Assembly (NCBI RefSeq): GCF_036894955.1
Contig: NZ_CP145905.1
Location: forward strand, 1,185,501 to 1,249,500
Source: Paenibacillus sp. KS-LC4
GTDB taxonomy: Bacteria; Bacillota; Bacilli; Paenibacillales; Paenibacillaceae
Direction of reading: 5' to 3'
Length of the DNA: 64,000 bases
Shown: positions 54,740-63,396 of the stretch, in pieces
Layout: the number at the start of each line of letters is the position of its first letter
How positions within the stretch are numbered: the first letter of the stretch is position 1
Program-made: the position numbers and the translations under genes
Notes under the pieces: model-generated
The model's database searches: none
Seen by the model: the letters and a program-made list of their open reading frames with translations, nothing else
Told to the model about the DNA's origin: nothing

Positions 54740-54933
54740 AAACATTAATAATTAATAAAATTATTATCAATGTTTGTTAGGCGATATGCAATCATACGGC
54801 GTCATACGACGGTTGAAGGGGCAATTGGCTTGAAATCAGATGTGTAGCGTAAGCCAGTACTTATACCAGCATGATGCACGTCAACTTTTTTGAAATATGT
54901 ATGCGGTTTCAATTTGAGGAGGAGGGCTTGAGG

Positions 54934-56283
54934 ATGAAAAAAAGTTTACTTGCAGCAATGGCAGCGACGCTTGTGATAGGGGGAGTTGTTGCAGGATGCA
55001 GCAGTAATTCGCCAACAGACGGAAGCTCCGAGGCTGGGCAGGGAGGCACGAAGCAAATTAGCTTCATGTTCCGCGGCGGACCAGAGGAGCAGAAAGCATA
55101 CGAAGCAACGGTCAAAAAATTTGAAGCGGATCATCCTGACGTTAAGGTGAAGATTATTACGACGACGGGGGATCAGTACGCGACGAAGCTTAAGGCGGCT
55201 ATTACAGGGAAAAGCGTGCCGGATGTGTTTTATTTTGAGCCGGGTGATTTAAGAGCTTATGTAAATGCGGGAGTGCTCAAGGATATTAGCGAATATGTGA
55301 AGGATGTCGACTTCGATAACCTATGGAAGCGCGGCGTCGATATTTACCGCTATGATGGCAATAACGTAGGCCAGGGCAGCATATATGGTTTGCCGAAGGA
55401 CGTCGGCCCGTTTGCGCTAGGCTACAACAAAGATATGTTCACAGCGGCTGGAATCCCGTTGCCTGATAAGGAAAAGCCGTACACCTGGGACGAATTCATT
55501 AAGGTCAATCAGCAATTGGTGAAGGATACGAATGGCGACGGCAAAATCGACCAGTATGGAACGGGCTTTAATGTCAACTGGGCGCTGCAAGCCTTCGTCT
55601 GGAGCAATGGCGCGGACTGGCTGGATGCAACGAATACGAAGGTGACGATTGACGATCCGAAGTTTGCGGAGGCGCTGCAATATTTTGCCGATATGCAAAA
55701 TGTACATAAAATCACGCCTTCCATTGAGGATGCGGCGACGCTTGATACGTATCAGCGCTGGATGAAGGGCGAGCTCGCTTTTTTCCCGGTAGGCCCTTGG
55801 GATCTTGCGACGTATGAGACGCTTCCTTTCGATTACGATTTGATCCCTTACCCCGCTGGCTCGACAGGCAAATCGGCAACCTTCCTTGGCTCGCTTGGCA
55901 TCGGCGTATCCAGCAGCTCGAAGAACCCGGAAGAAGCAGCGGAGCTCGTAACGTATTTGACCGCATCGCCGGAAGGCATGCAGCAGCTCGTCGATGCGAA
56001 GGTGCAAATTCCGAATTTGATTGATATGGCGGAAAAATGGGCGGCCGACACGACTACGAAGCCTGCTAATAAAGCAGAATTCCTGCGTATCGTCGAGGAT
56101 TACGGCAAGCCGATTCCTAATACGTTGACATACAACTCGGAATGGTATCAGTTATTTTTCACCGACATTCAGCCTGTGCTTGATGGCAAGCTGACAGCAG
56201 CGGATTATGTAAAGGCGGAACAGCCTAAGATGCAGAAGCTGCTTGATAAAGCGATTGAGCAGGAGGCAAAATCCAAGAAATAA
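54934..56283 (+). CDS. ABC oligosaccharide-binding lipoprotein (AraN/MalE type)
   Basis: A 449-residue lipoprotein with signal peptide and lipobox VVAGC near residue 21. The binding fold of family SBP_1 is clear: [70 protein letters not shown] and [16 protein letters not shown]. With the two permeases downstream and two GH43 enzymes it should bind arabino-oligosaccharides, as AraN does in B. subtilis; that ligand is inferred from context. GAGGAGGAGGG precedes ATG 54934. No ATPase is encoded nearby, so a shared MsmX-type ATPase is expected. Confidence 0.88.
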   Translation: MKKSLLAAMAATLVIGGVVAGCSSNSPTDGSSEAGQGGTKQISFMFRGGPEEQKAYEATVKKFEADHPDVKVKIITTTGDQYATKLKAAITGKSVPDVFYFEPGDLRAYVNAGVLKDISEYVKDVDFDNLWKRGVDIYRYDGNNVGQGSIYGLPKDVGPFALGYNKDMFTAAGIPLPDKEKPYTWDEFIKVNQQLVKDTNGDGKIDQYGTGFNVNWALQAFVWSNGADWLDATNTKVTIDDPKFAEALQYFADMQNVHKITPSIEDAATLDTYQRWMKGELAFFPVGPWDLATYETLPFDYDLIPYPAGSTGKSATFLGSLGIGVSSSSKNPEEAAELVTYLTASPEGMQQLVDAKVQIPNLIDMAEKWAADTTTKPANKAEFLRIVEDYGKPIPNTLTYNSEWYQLFFTDIQPVLDGKLTAADYVKAEQPKMQKLLDKAIEQEAKSKK

Positions 56284-56330
56284 GCGAAGGCGTAAAGCTA
56301 ATCTCAGTACCGGAAGGAGGGAGGGCGAGC

Positions 56331-56432
56331 GGACGGACGGACGGATGGCTGGGGCGAAGCAAGGCTGTTTGTCTCCAGCAGAAGGCGGCCGCCTTGCCGC
56401 CTAGCTGCCTAGCTGCCTAGTCGCCTAGCTGC
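56331..56432. repeat. short tandem repeats and palindrome between importer genes
   Basis: Four GGAC units (56331-56346, the last GGAT), the exact palindrome AAGGCGGCCGCCTT (56382-56395) and four CTAGCTGC-like units (56401-56432). They could slow transcription or stabilise the binding-protein part of the mRNA. Confidence 0.8.
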
Positions 56433-56486
56433 AATGCCGTCAGGTGTGCCTGCTTCTCCGCCACCGGCCATTATGAGGGGTGAAAC

Positions 56487-57377
56487 ATGAAAGCAAGATC
56501 GCATCTTTACCGAAAGGAAAGCTATTACGGGTATTTATTCGTGCTGGCGCCTGTTGTTGGCTATCTCTTGTTTACGCTGTACCCGCTGCTTTACACCCTA
56601 TATGGCTCATTCACCGATTGGGACGGGCTCGGGCAGATGACGTTTATCGGTCTGGACAATTTTAAGGATATTGTCGCGGATGAGCTTTTTTATAAGGCGA
56701 GCTTTAATACGATATTTATGATGATTGGCATTCCGATTGAAATTACATTGGCGCTGCTGCTGGCGATGGGGCTGAACCGAAAAATGTTCGGTACGACGAC
56801 GTTCCGGGTCATCTATTATGTGCCGGTGATTTCCTCACTCGCGGCTGTATCCATTTTGTGGCAGTGGGCTTATAACGGTGACTACGGACTAGTGAATCAG
56901 TTTCTGGCGCTGTTTGGCTTTGAGGGCCCGAATTGGCTCACGGATAAATACACGGTAAAGCCTGCACTTATTCTAATGATGATTTGGAAAAATATCGGCT
57001 ACTCCATGCTGCTTTATTTGGCTGCGCTGCAAAGCGTGCCGAAGGATTATTATGAAGCGGCGGCGCTGGACGGAGCGAATAGCTGGAAAATTTTCTGGAA
57101 CATTACGTTTCCGATGGTGAAGCCTGTCACGTTTTTTATCGTCGTCACGAAAATGATCGGGGGAGCGCAAATTTTTACTGAGGTTAACATTATGACGCCA
57201 ACGGGCGGGCCGGAATACAGCTCCGCAACGGTCGTTTTCTACGTATGGAAGAAAGCGTTCGAGAACCTGCAGATGGGCTATGCTTCGGGGATGGCGATGC
57301 TGCTGGGATTATTTATCTTCATTATTACACTCGTGCAGTTCCGCTTGAATGAACGTTCCTCGAAGGATATGGAATAA
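56487..57377 (+). CDS. ABC sugar permease, MalF/AraP type
   Basis: A 296-residue permease with six membrane helices (first at about 18-38: YLFVLAPVVGYLLFTLYPL) and the EAA loop YYEAAALDGANSWKIFWNITFP near residues 190-211. GAGGGGTG lies 5 bases before the ATG. It follows the binding-protein gene after a 203-base repeat-rich spacer and precedes its partner permease by 33 bases. It forms one half of the membrane channel for the inferred arabino-oligosaccharides. Confidence 0.88.
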   Translation: MKARSHLYRKESYYGYLFVLAPVVGYLLFTLYPLLYTLYGSFTDWDGLGQMTFIGLDNFKDIVADELFYKASFNTIFMMIGIPIEITLALLLAMGLNRKMFGTTTFRVIYYVPVISSLAAVSILWQWAYNGDYGLVNQFLALFGFEGPNWLTDKYTVKPALILMMIWKNIGYSMLLYLAALQSVPKDYYEAAALDGANSWKIFWNITFPMVKPVTFFIVVTKMIGGAQIFTEVNIMTPTGGPEYSSATVVFYVWKKAFENLQMGYASGMAMLLGLFIFIITLVQFRLNERSSKDME

Positions 57378-57410
57378 ACCTGCCTGCAGGAAAGGAGTGA
57401 AGCCTGACTT

Positions 57411-58253
57411 ATGCTATCTTTAAAAAGATTTAAGCCTACCGATTTGCTCGCTTTTATCGTCATCAGTATCGGCGGCGTATTCATGATTGCCCCGCTGCTG
57501 TGGACGCTGTCGACCTCCTTCAAGTCGAAGGCGGAGGTTTTTGCGCTGCCTCCGGTATGGATACCGGAAACGTTCCATTTTGAGAAGTATATTGAAATAT
57601 GGGAGAAGGGTCCGCTGCTCAGCGGCATCCAGAACAGCCTGATCATTACGGTGTGCGTGACGATTATCGGCACCTTCACCTCCAGTCTGGCGGCGTTCGC
57701 CTTTGCCAAGCTGCGGTTTCCTTTCAAAAATATGATTTTTCTGCTGCTGCTTTCCGCCCTCATGATTCCTTACCCGGCGGTTATGATACCGCAGTTTATT
57801 TTATTCTCCGAATTTGGCTGGGTCGATACGCTGAAGCCGCTAATCGTGCCTGGTTTATTCGGCAATATAATGATGATTTTTTTTCTGCGTCAGTATTTGA
57901 CGAGCGTGCCTAGCGCTATTATTGAAGCGGCGAAAGTGGATGGAAGCTCGTACTTCGGCATTTTTTCCAAAATCATTTTCCCGCTTATCCGCCCAGCTGT
58001 GGCGGCGCAGCTCATTTTATGGTTTATGGCGGTATGGAATGATTATTTGGCGCCCATTATTTATTTGAATTCGCCAGAGAAGCAGACGCTTCAGCTCGTT
58101 ATTGCGAATTTTAACGCGACGTATGCGATTCAGACCGACTATGCGCTTATTATGGCGGCCTCGTTCGTTGCGCTGCTGCCGATGCTTATTATTTTTCTCG
58201 TGTTCCAGAAGCAAATTATTGAATCGGTTGCCATTTCTGGCGTGAAAGGATAG
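57411..58253 (+). CDS. ABC sugar permease, MalG/AraQ type
   Basis: A 280-residue permease, the same length as B. subtilis AraQ as remembered. Six helices, the entry motif MIAPLLWTLSTSFKSKAEVF near residue 25 and the EAA loop IIEAAKVDGSSYFGIFSKIIFP near 168-189 mark the MalG group. AAAGGAG lies 13 bases before the ATG, a rather long gap. The endo-arabinanase gene begins 8 bases after its stop. Confidence 0.88.
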   Translation: MLSLKRFKPTDLLAFIVISIGGVFMIAPLLWTLSTSFKSKAEVFALPPVWIPETFHFEKYIEIWEKGPLLSGIQNSLIITVCVTIIGTFTSSLAAFAFAKLRFPFKNMIFLLLLSALMIPYPAVMIPQFILFSEFGWVDTLKPLIVPGLFGNIMMIFFLRQYLTSVPSAIIEAAKVDGSSYFGIFSKIIFPLIRPAVAAQLILWFMAVWNDYLAPIIYLNSPEKQTLQLVIANFNATYAIQTDYALIMAASFVALLPMLIIFLVFQKQIIESVAISGVKG

Positions 58254-58261
58254 AGGCGCCT

Positions 58262-59671
58262 ATGAAACGATATTTGTTAACGATTACGGCAGTTGCAGCA
58301 GTATGGCTGTCTGGCTGCTCCGGCGAGGCAATAAAATATCCGCAGGCGCCGCCTAGCTACCCGATGTACGATACCTCGTCAATCGACAATGAGCAGGGCT
58401 GGAATATAAGCAATGTGCATGATCCTTCTATTATTAAGGAGGGGGATACGTATTATATTTTCTCGACGGATGTTAAGGTTGGCGGGACGGCAAAGCCGGG
58501 ACTCATGGTCAGAAAATCGAAGGACTTAATAAGCTGGGAATGGGTAGGCTATGCGCTCGATGGTGTCCCAGCGCAAGCAGAGGCTTGGACGGGAGCAACA
58601 GGGATGTGGGCGCCAGAGGTTGCGAAGCTGGGCGAGCGCTTCTACTTGTATTATTCCGCGTCAACCTTCGGCTCGAATCGCTCGTTTATTGGTGTGGCAA
58701 CAAGCGATTCGCTCGAAGGACCGTGGACAGACGAAGGAGAGGTTATAAAGACAGGATCAGGTGATGAACCGAATGCCATTGACCCCAACATCGTAAAGGA
58801 TGCCGATGGCAAGCCTTGGTTTGTGTATGGTTCTTTTTTCGGGGGAATTTATGTATCTCCGCTTGATCCGGCTACGGGCAAGCTTGAGGAGCAGGGCTTC
58901 GGGACGAAAATTGCAGCTCGTGCCGCCTTGGAATCGGGTGCCGTGGAAGGTCCTTATATGATTTATAATGCGGAGCAGAAGCAATATTATTTGTTCGTTT
59001 CCTACGATTCGCTCAGTCAGGATTATAATGTGCGAGTAGGACGCTCGTCGTCGATAACAGGGCCTTTTCTGGATTCTCTCGGACGGGATCTGCTCGATAC
59101 TGCCTATGATCCGACCTTCGATGTCGGCAATAAGCTGATGGGCGGCTATCGGTTCGCGGAAGGAGAGGGCTGGATCGCACCTGGCCATAACTCGATTTTA
59201 CAGGATGGCGACAGCGATTATATCGTTCATCATGCTCGTCCTGAGAAGGATTCGAACTGGATGTATCTGCATGTACGCAAGCTGCTTTGGACTGGGGACG
59301 GCTGGCCGGTAGTATCGCCGGAGCGTTTCGCGGGGGAACAGGTACAGACGCTGCCTAAGGCTGCGCTGGTGGGAGCATGGGAGCGCATTGTACACGAGAA
59401 ATATATAGACGGGCCGATTGATTCGGATAGGCTAGAGCTGAGAAAAGACGGAAAGATTGGCGCCAAAGACGCAAAAGATGCAGTCGACTATTGGGAGTTT
59501 GACGGCGAGCATACGCTGCGCTTGTACTTTCAAGAAGAGGATCAGACGGAGGCGGCGGTCGAGACGGTGCTGGTACTGCCAGCATGGGACTGGGAGCTGA
59601 ACGAGCCTACGCTCGTATTTACCGGCATGAACGACAAAGGGCTTGCTGTCTGGGGCAAAAGGATCAAATAG
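58262..59671 (+). CDS. endo-alpha-1,5-L-arabinanase, GH43, lipoprotein
   Basis: A 469-residue lipoprotein (lipobox LSGC near residue 19) that cuts the arabinan backbone outside the cell. The GH43 catalytic set is visible: Asp in NVHDPSIIKEGDTYYIFSTD (about 54), Asp in IDPNIVKDADGKPW and Glu in VEGPYMIY. PGHNSI holds the histidine that sits near the calcium or active site in arabinanases. A C-terminal beta domain of about 110 residues follows, as in the two-domain AbnB (Abn2) of B. subtilis, which is of similar length. It is the last gene of the importer operon, so products are made where the binding protein can catch them. Confidence 0.92.
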   Translation: MKRYLLTITAVAAVWLSGCSGEAIKYPQAPPSYPMYDTSSIDNEQGWNISNVHDPSIIKEGDTYYIFSTDVKVGGTAKPGLMVRKSKDLISWEWVGYALDGVPAQAEAWTGATGMWAPEVAKLGERFYLYYSASTFGSNRSFIGVATSDSLEGPWTDEGEVIKTGSGDEPNAIDPNIVKDADGKPWFVYGSFFGGIYVSPLDPATGKLEEQGFGTKIAARAALESGAVEGPYMIYNAEQKQYYLFVSYDSLSQDYNVRVGRSSSITGPFLDSLGRDLLDTAYDPTFDVGNKLMGGYRFAEGEGWIAPGHNSILQDGDSDYIVHHARPEKDSNWMYLHVRKLLWTGDGWPVVSPERFAGEQVQTLPKAALVGAWERIVHEKYIDGPIDSDRLELRKDGKIGAKDAKDAVDYWEFDGEHTLRLYFQEEDQTEAAVETVLVLPAWDWELNEPTLVFTGMNDKGLAVWGKRIK

Positions 59672-59696
59672 CTAAAATACCTCTATAAAATTGGAT

Positions 59697-59723
59697 AGCG
59701 GCACCCTAATAATAGGTGCCGCT
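59697..59723 (+). terminator. hairpin after the arabinanase gene
   Basis: AGCGGCACC and GGTGCCGCT pair exactly across 9 bases. Only a weak T-run (GTTTGTG) follows. The stretch from here to 60178 shows no convincing gene. Confidence 0.6.
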
Positions 59724-60178
59724 GTTTGTGTATCGTATATTTAACCGGGCCTTCTGCAACAAGATGGCCGTTATATCCCTTGTTAATTGTGCAAGACAGC
59801 ATAATCTTGCTTCGTAACCTAACTCCAAAACAACGGAAGCCCTACCTCTCTTCCATCCTTGCGGCTCCTAGACCGCGCCAGTGTGAATCAAAGCTCGTAC
59901 AGCACGAACGTGAGAATTCAGAAATAACAGAAAAGAAAATCCAGAAAAGAAGATTAAAATCTGTGGAAAACATTGAATCTCTAGGAGGGATATTTGGGGG
60001 TTAAATATAACACATCAAAGTTCATTATAGCCCATGCAAGGAAGAATAGCAAGGGCAGATGAAAAAAACCTGAGCATGTATGAGTTTTGCCCATCTGGAT
60101 ATTCTATTGTTGGTAAAGATGGATGATCCATCTTCTAACAGGTGCAAGAGCATATCAATGCAGGAGGCGGAATCTTAT

Positions 60179-61024
60179 ATGCAAGATTGGTTGGAAATTA
60201 CGCTGCGAACGTTGTCCTCGGTCGTCATATTATTTGGCATGACGAAGCTGCTGGGCAAGCGCCAAATCTCGCAGCTGTCGTTATTTGAGTATATTACCGG
60301 CATTACGATGGGCAATATCGCCTCTTATGTTTCGCTTGATCTCGATAATGACTGGTATTTGGGTATTGTGGCTTTATCGGTGTGGGTGATTGTGTCTGTA
60401 GGCTTTGAGTTCGCGACGATGAAAAGCAAAAAGCTGCGCAACTTTATAGATGGACAAGGAACGGTGCTTATTAAAAAAGGAAAGCTGCTGGAGAGAAATT
60501 TAACCAAGGAGCGTATGACTCTGGACGAGCTGCTTGAGCAGCTGCGCAAAAAGGATGTTTATCAAGTAGCGGATGTGGAGTTTGCCATCATGGAGCAGAG
60601 CGGCGAGATCAATGTGCTGCTGAAGAAGGAGCAGCAACCGCTCACCGCCGAAATGCTAGGCATTCAGGTTCCGGAGCAGGCAGAAGCTAAAACCATTATA
60701 ATGGATGGAAAAGTACTCGTACAGGCGCTGCGCGAGGCAGGCCTTGATGAAAATTGGCTGAACAAAAAGCTGCGTGAGCAGCAAGTAAAAGTAAAGGACA
60801 TTTTTTTGGGCCAGGTGGACGATCAGGGAGGTCTCATGCTTCAGACGGGCAATAAAATAATTGAGCCGACAAAGCCTAAAAATCCCAAAACGCAGCTTCT
60901 TCAGATCATGAAGCAATTTGAGGCTCAACTACAGCTTCAAGATCAGCTGTTTCTTGATGAGAAGGACAGGTCCGACTATCAAAGTGCGATAAACAAGCTG
61001 CAAGCGCTAATTAATAAAAAATAG
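60179..61024 (+). CDS. DUF421 (YetF-like) membrane protein
   Basis: A 281-residue protein with three N-terminal membrane helices and a cytoplasmic C-terminal domain. The family signature is clear: LRTLSSVVILFGMTKLLGKRQISQLSLFEYITGITMGNIAS, then FIDGQGTVLIKKGKLLERNLTKERMTLDELLEQLRKKDVYQVADVEFAIMEQSGEINVLLK. An extra 80-residue helical tail follows the usual end. YetF-type proteins are common in spore formers; some are linked to spore or membrane functions, but no activity is established. ATG 60179 is preferred because AGGAGG is 11 bases upstream. Confidence 0.88.
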   Translation: MQDWLEITLRTLSSVVILFGMTKLLGKRQISQLSLFEYITGITMGNIASYVSLDLDNDWYLGIVALSVWVIVSVGFEFATMKSKKLRNFIDGQGTVLIKKGKLLERNLTKERMTLDELLEQLRKKDVYQVADVEFAIMEQSGEINVLLKKEQQPLTAEMLGIQVPEQAEAKTIIMDGKVLVQALREAGLDENWLNKKLREQQVKVKDIFLGQVDDQGGLMLQTGNKIIEPTKPKNPKTQLLQIMKQFEAQLQLQDQLFLDEKDRSDYQSAINKLQALINKK

Positions 61025-61133
61025 GCGGGCGGCTAATGACGCAGAGTCATCAATGCGGTAAAATCGTCTGTTCAAAGCAGACAATCTACTTTAACATATA
61101 CGGAGGTGAATATATAACGTTAAGGGGAGAGCT

Positions 61134-62282
61134 ATGAGACAGGTTATACTTTTGCGCGCATACAATTACTTTTATTTCTCGCTGTTTGCCTTATTTCTCT
61201 CCTTTCTGCCCATCTATTTGGCTGAACGCAATATCAGCGCGACAAATATTGGATTCATGCTGGGGCTGGGCAGCCTCATAGGCGTCGTATCTCAGCCGCT
61301 CTGGGGCATGATTAGCGACCGATATAAAGTAGTCAAAAAGGTTTTGCTGCTGCTAATTGCGATATCCGTCGTAATCGGCGGTATGCTCTTTCGCTCAACA
61401 GAGCTGGTGCCGTTGTTTGTAGGAATTAGCCTGATGTATTTTTTCTTCATGCCGACCGACCCTCTCGTTGAAAGCTTCAATTATCGCGTGTCCCGTCAAT
61501 ACAAGGTCAATTTTGGCTCGATTCGGATGTATGGCGCGCTTGGTTTTGCGATGGCATCTTCCATCATTGGCTATGCGGGTAAGCACTATGGCATTGGCAG
61601 CTTGGCGATATTGTTTCTGGCTTATGGGGTCATTACCTTGCTGCTGTGCAGTCTGCTTGCAGAAGTGCCGGCAGCCTCCAAGCCGATTGCGGCTAAGGAT
61701 ATCGGCTTGTTTCTCAGAAGCAGGCAGACGCTATGCTTTCTCGGGCTCGTGCTGTTTCTCGCTGTGCCGCACCGGATGAATGATAATTATATCGGCCTCT
61801 ACATCAAAAGCTTAGGCGGTGATGTAGAGCTGGTCGGGCAAGCCTGGACCGTAATGACGATTATTGAGGTTGTCTTTTTTGCCATAAGCCATTATTTTAT
61901 TAAACCGGGTAAAGAGCTGGCCGTTATCGCTGCTGCGGCTAGTTTTTATGCGCTGCGCTTTGCGCTGTCTGCTGTCGTCACCGATCCTGCCGGGCTCATG
62001 TGGCTGCAGCTGCTGCAAGGCGTCTCCTTTGTGCTTTTTTATGCGGCTTCGATTCAATATTTGTATGCGATTATTCCTGAGGAATGGAAGGCAACGGGGC
62101 AGACGGTGCTGGCGGTATTGCTGTTTGGAGTATCCAGCATCGTATCGGCAACCTTCGGGGGATGGTTCATGGATCAGTACGGCGGGGCGAAGCTTTACGG
62201 GACGATGGCGCTCTGGTCGCTTGCTGCCATGCTGCTATGTCTGTTCATTAGGCGGAAACAGAAGAAAGGGGACCTTGCTTAA
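61134..62282 (+). CDS. MFS transporter
   Basis: A 382-residue major-facilitator protein with about 12 helices. The loop-2 motif GMISDRYKVVKK and the LLRAYNYFYFSLFALFLSFLPIYL start fit the MFS_1-like group that includes PPP-type and LacY-like permeases. Substrate unknown; nothing adjacent suggests one. AGGGGAGAG lies 3 bases before the ATG. Its stop codon lies inside a GC-rich hairpin. Confidence 0.85.
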   Translation: MRQVILLRAYNYFYFSLFALFLSFLPIYLAERNISATNIGFMLGLGSLIGVVSQPLWGMISDRYKVVKKVLLLLIAISVVIGGMLFRSTELVPLFVGISLMYFFFMPTDPLVESFNYRVSRQYKVNFGSIRMYGALGFAMASSIIGYAGKHYGIGSLAILFLAYGVITLLLCSLLAEVPAASKPIAAKDIGLFLRSRQTLCFLGLVLFLAVPHRMNDNYIGLYIKSLGGDVELVGQAWTVMTIIEVVFFAISHYFIKPGKELAVIAAAASFYALRFALSAVVTDPAGLMWLQLLQGVSFVLFYAASIQYLYAIIPEEWKATGQTVLAVLLFGVSSIVSATFGGWFMDQYGGAKLYGTMALWSLAAMLLCLFIRRKQKKGDLA

Positions 62283-62291
62283 CGGTCCCCT
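62268..62291. terminator. hairpin overlapping the MFS stop codon
   Basis: GGGGACC (62268-62274) and GGTCCCC (62284-62290) with a 9-base loop, followed by TCTCTTC. Probably ends the MFS transcript. Confidence 0.6.
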
Positions 62292-62363
62292 CTCTTCATT
62301 GTTGCGTTGCATCAGCATATATAATAGAAGAGTTTTTTTGATTCATAACGATAAGGCAAGACT

Positions 62364-63071
62364 TTATGGTATTTTTCTGGATTGAATCGGCTTTGGCATT
62401 TGCTTGCCGCCGATAAATTGATGTTTCACCAAAGTATTAAAAGCATCGACATGCGGCGTCAGCGGTCGTCCGCCCCAAGACTCCACCGCATAATCATTCA
62501 TTTGGTTCACAAAATCCATATTGGCGGATATGTGCACCTCCTGCACCATGGGAGCGAGCTCGCGAATACGCTTGGCGATCGTCTGTTTAAGCTCTGGCGA
62601 CAGCTCATTGTGGTCGTTGACTGAGAAATACGACTGATAGGGCTTGACGAGCAGACGATTGTCCTCAAGCGGGCTGACACGGCTTGTGTTGTAGGCATCC
62701 TCCGGCTTCCCGCCGTTCAGTTGCTCCCGATTGCCGCCAGCGCCTCTTGTGCCAACAGCGGTCCAATCAAGCACAATACCGACATAAGCGTTTTTGTCTG
62801 TCAGTATGACGTTCGCCGAGGCAACGCCATTTAAAGCCGTCACCTTTTTCGAGAGGGTATTGCTGTATTCAAAAAAAGCATTGTCATGCTGATGCGGATT
62901 GCTTGTCGTCGTGCCATACATTTTGCTGCCCAGCATTTTTGGATCGCCGGCTTGTCTGCTGCCATAATCGTAGTCGCTGTTTTGTACCCGCTGCTCGTAG
63001 TTGCAGGCAGTAGTTGAGCAAACGAGAAGTGCGGCGCATAATAACGCATGAAGCATTCGATTTTTAGGCAT
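62364..63071 (-). CDS. YhcN/YlaJ-family sporulation lipoprotein
   Basis: A 235-residue lipoprotein with a signal peptide and lipid-attachment Cys in STTACNY near residue 23. The YhcN/YlaJ domain is visible: LSKKVTALNGVASANVILTDKNAYVGIVLD, then ELKQTIAKRIRELAPMVQEVHISANMDFVNQMNDYA. Members sit in the spore or cortex region of Bacilli. An insert of about 40 residues (GTRGAGGNREQLNGGKPEDAYN) splits the domain. The ATG at 63071 follows GGAGGT by 8 bases. It is divergent from the cytochrome oxidase gene. Confidence 0.85.
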   Translation of the reverse strand: MPKNRMLHALLCAALLVCSTTACNYEQRVQNSDYDYGSRQAGDPKMLGSKMYGTTTSNPHQHDNAFFEYSNTLSKKVTALNGVASANVILTDKNAYVGIVLDWTAVGTRGAGGNREQLNGGKPEDAYNTSRVSPLEDNRLLVKPYQSYFSVNDHNELSPELKQTIAKRIRELAPMVQEVHISANMDFVNQMNDYAVESWGGRPLTPHVDAFNTLVKHQFIGGKQMPKPIQSRKIP

Positions 63072-63251
63072 TGGGATAACCTCCATTCCTGCTGTAATAA
63101 GAATAGGGTTTGTAGGGAACGATTAAATATACACAGGAAAAGCTATACAGATTTGACTTTGTGAACGGAAAGCCCGTGATTCTCGAAAAAAGCGCTTTAA
63201 AATAACGAATTTGACAGCTTTGCGAACAATTTGTGAACTCTCTGTGGAACA

Positions 63252-63280
63252 TTGACAAATAAGGGCTTCAACTTTATATT
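63252..63280 (+). promoter_or_regulatory. sigma-A promoter of the cytochrome oxidase operon
   Basis: TTGACA at 63252-63257, a 17-base spacer and TATATT at 63275-63280, 117 bases before the subunit II start. No other clear signal is seen in 63072-63396. Confidence 0.6.
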
Positions 63281-63396
63281 TAATAAGGTATTAAGGTCGC
63301 AGAAGTTGTCTTTTTTTATTAGCTTAAAACAAGCAGTTTGCCACAATTTCGGGGTGTTTACAGCTGCAAAAACGTCAAAAGTGGGGTTGATTATTG

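Noticed and set aside
59726..60004. 92-codon frame in the gap before the DUF421 gene
   Set aside because: No ribosome site, no recognisable composition, and it begins inside the hairpin region after the arabinanase gene.
63210..63250. Possible Rex or ResD site before ctaC (TTTGTGAAC)
   Set aside because: Only one half-site (TTGTGAA) is present; the matching TTCACAA half is missing at the right spacing.
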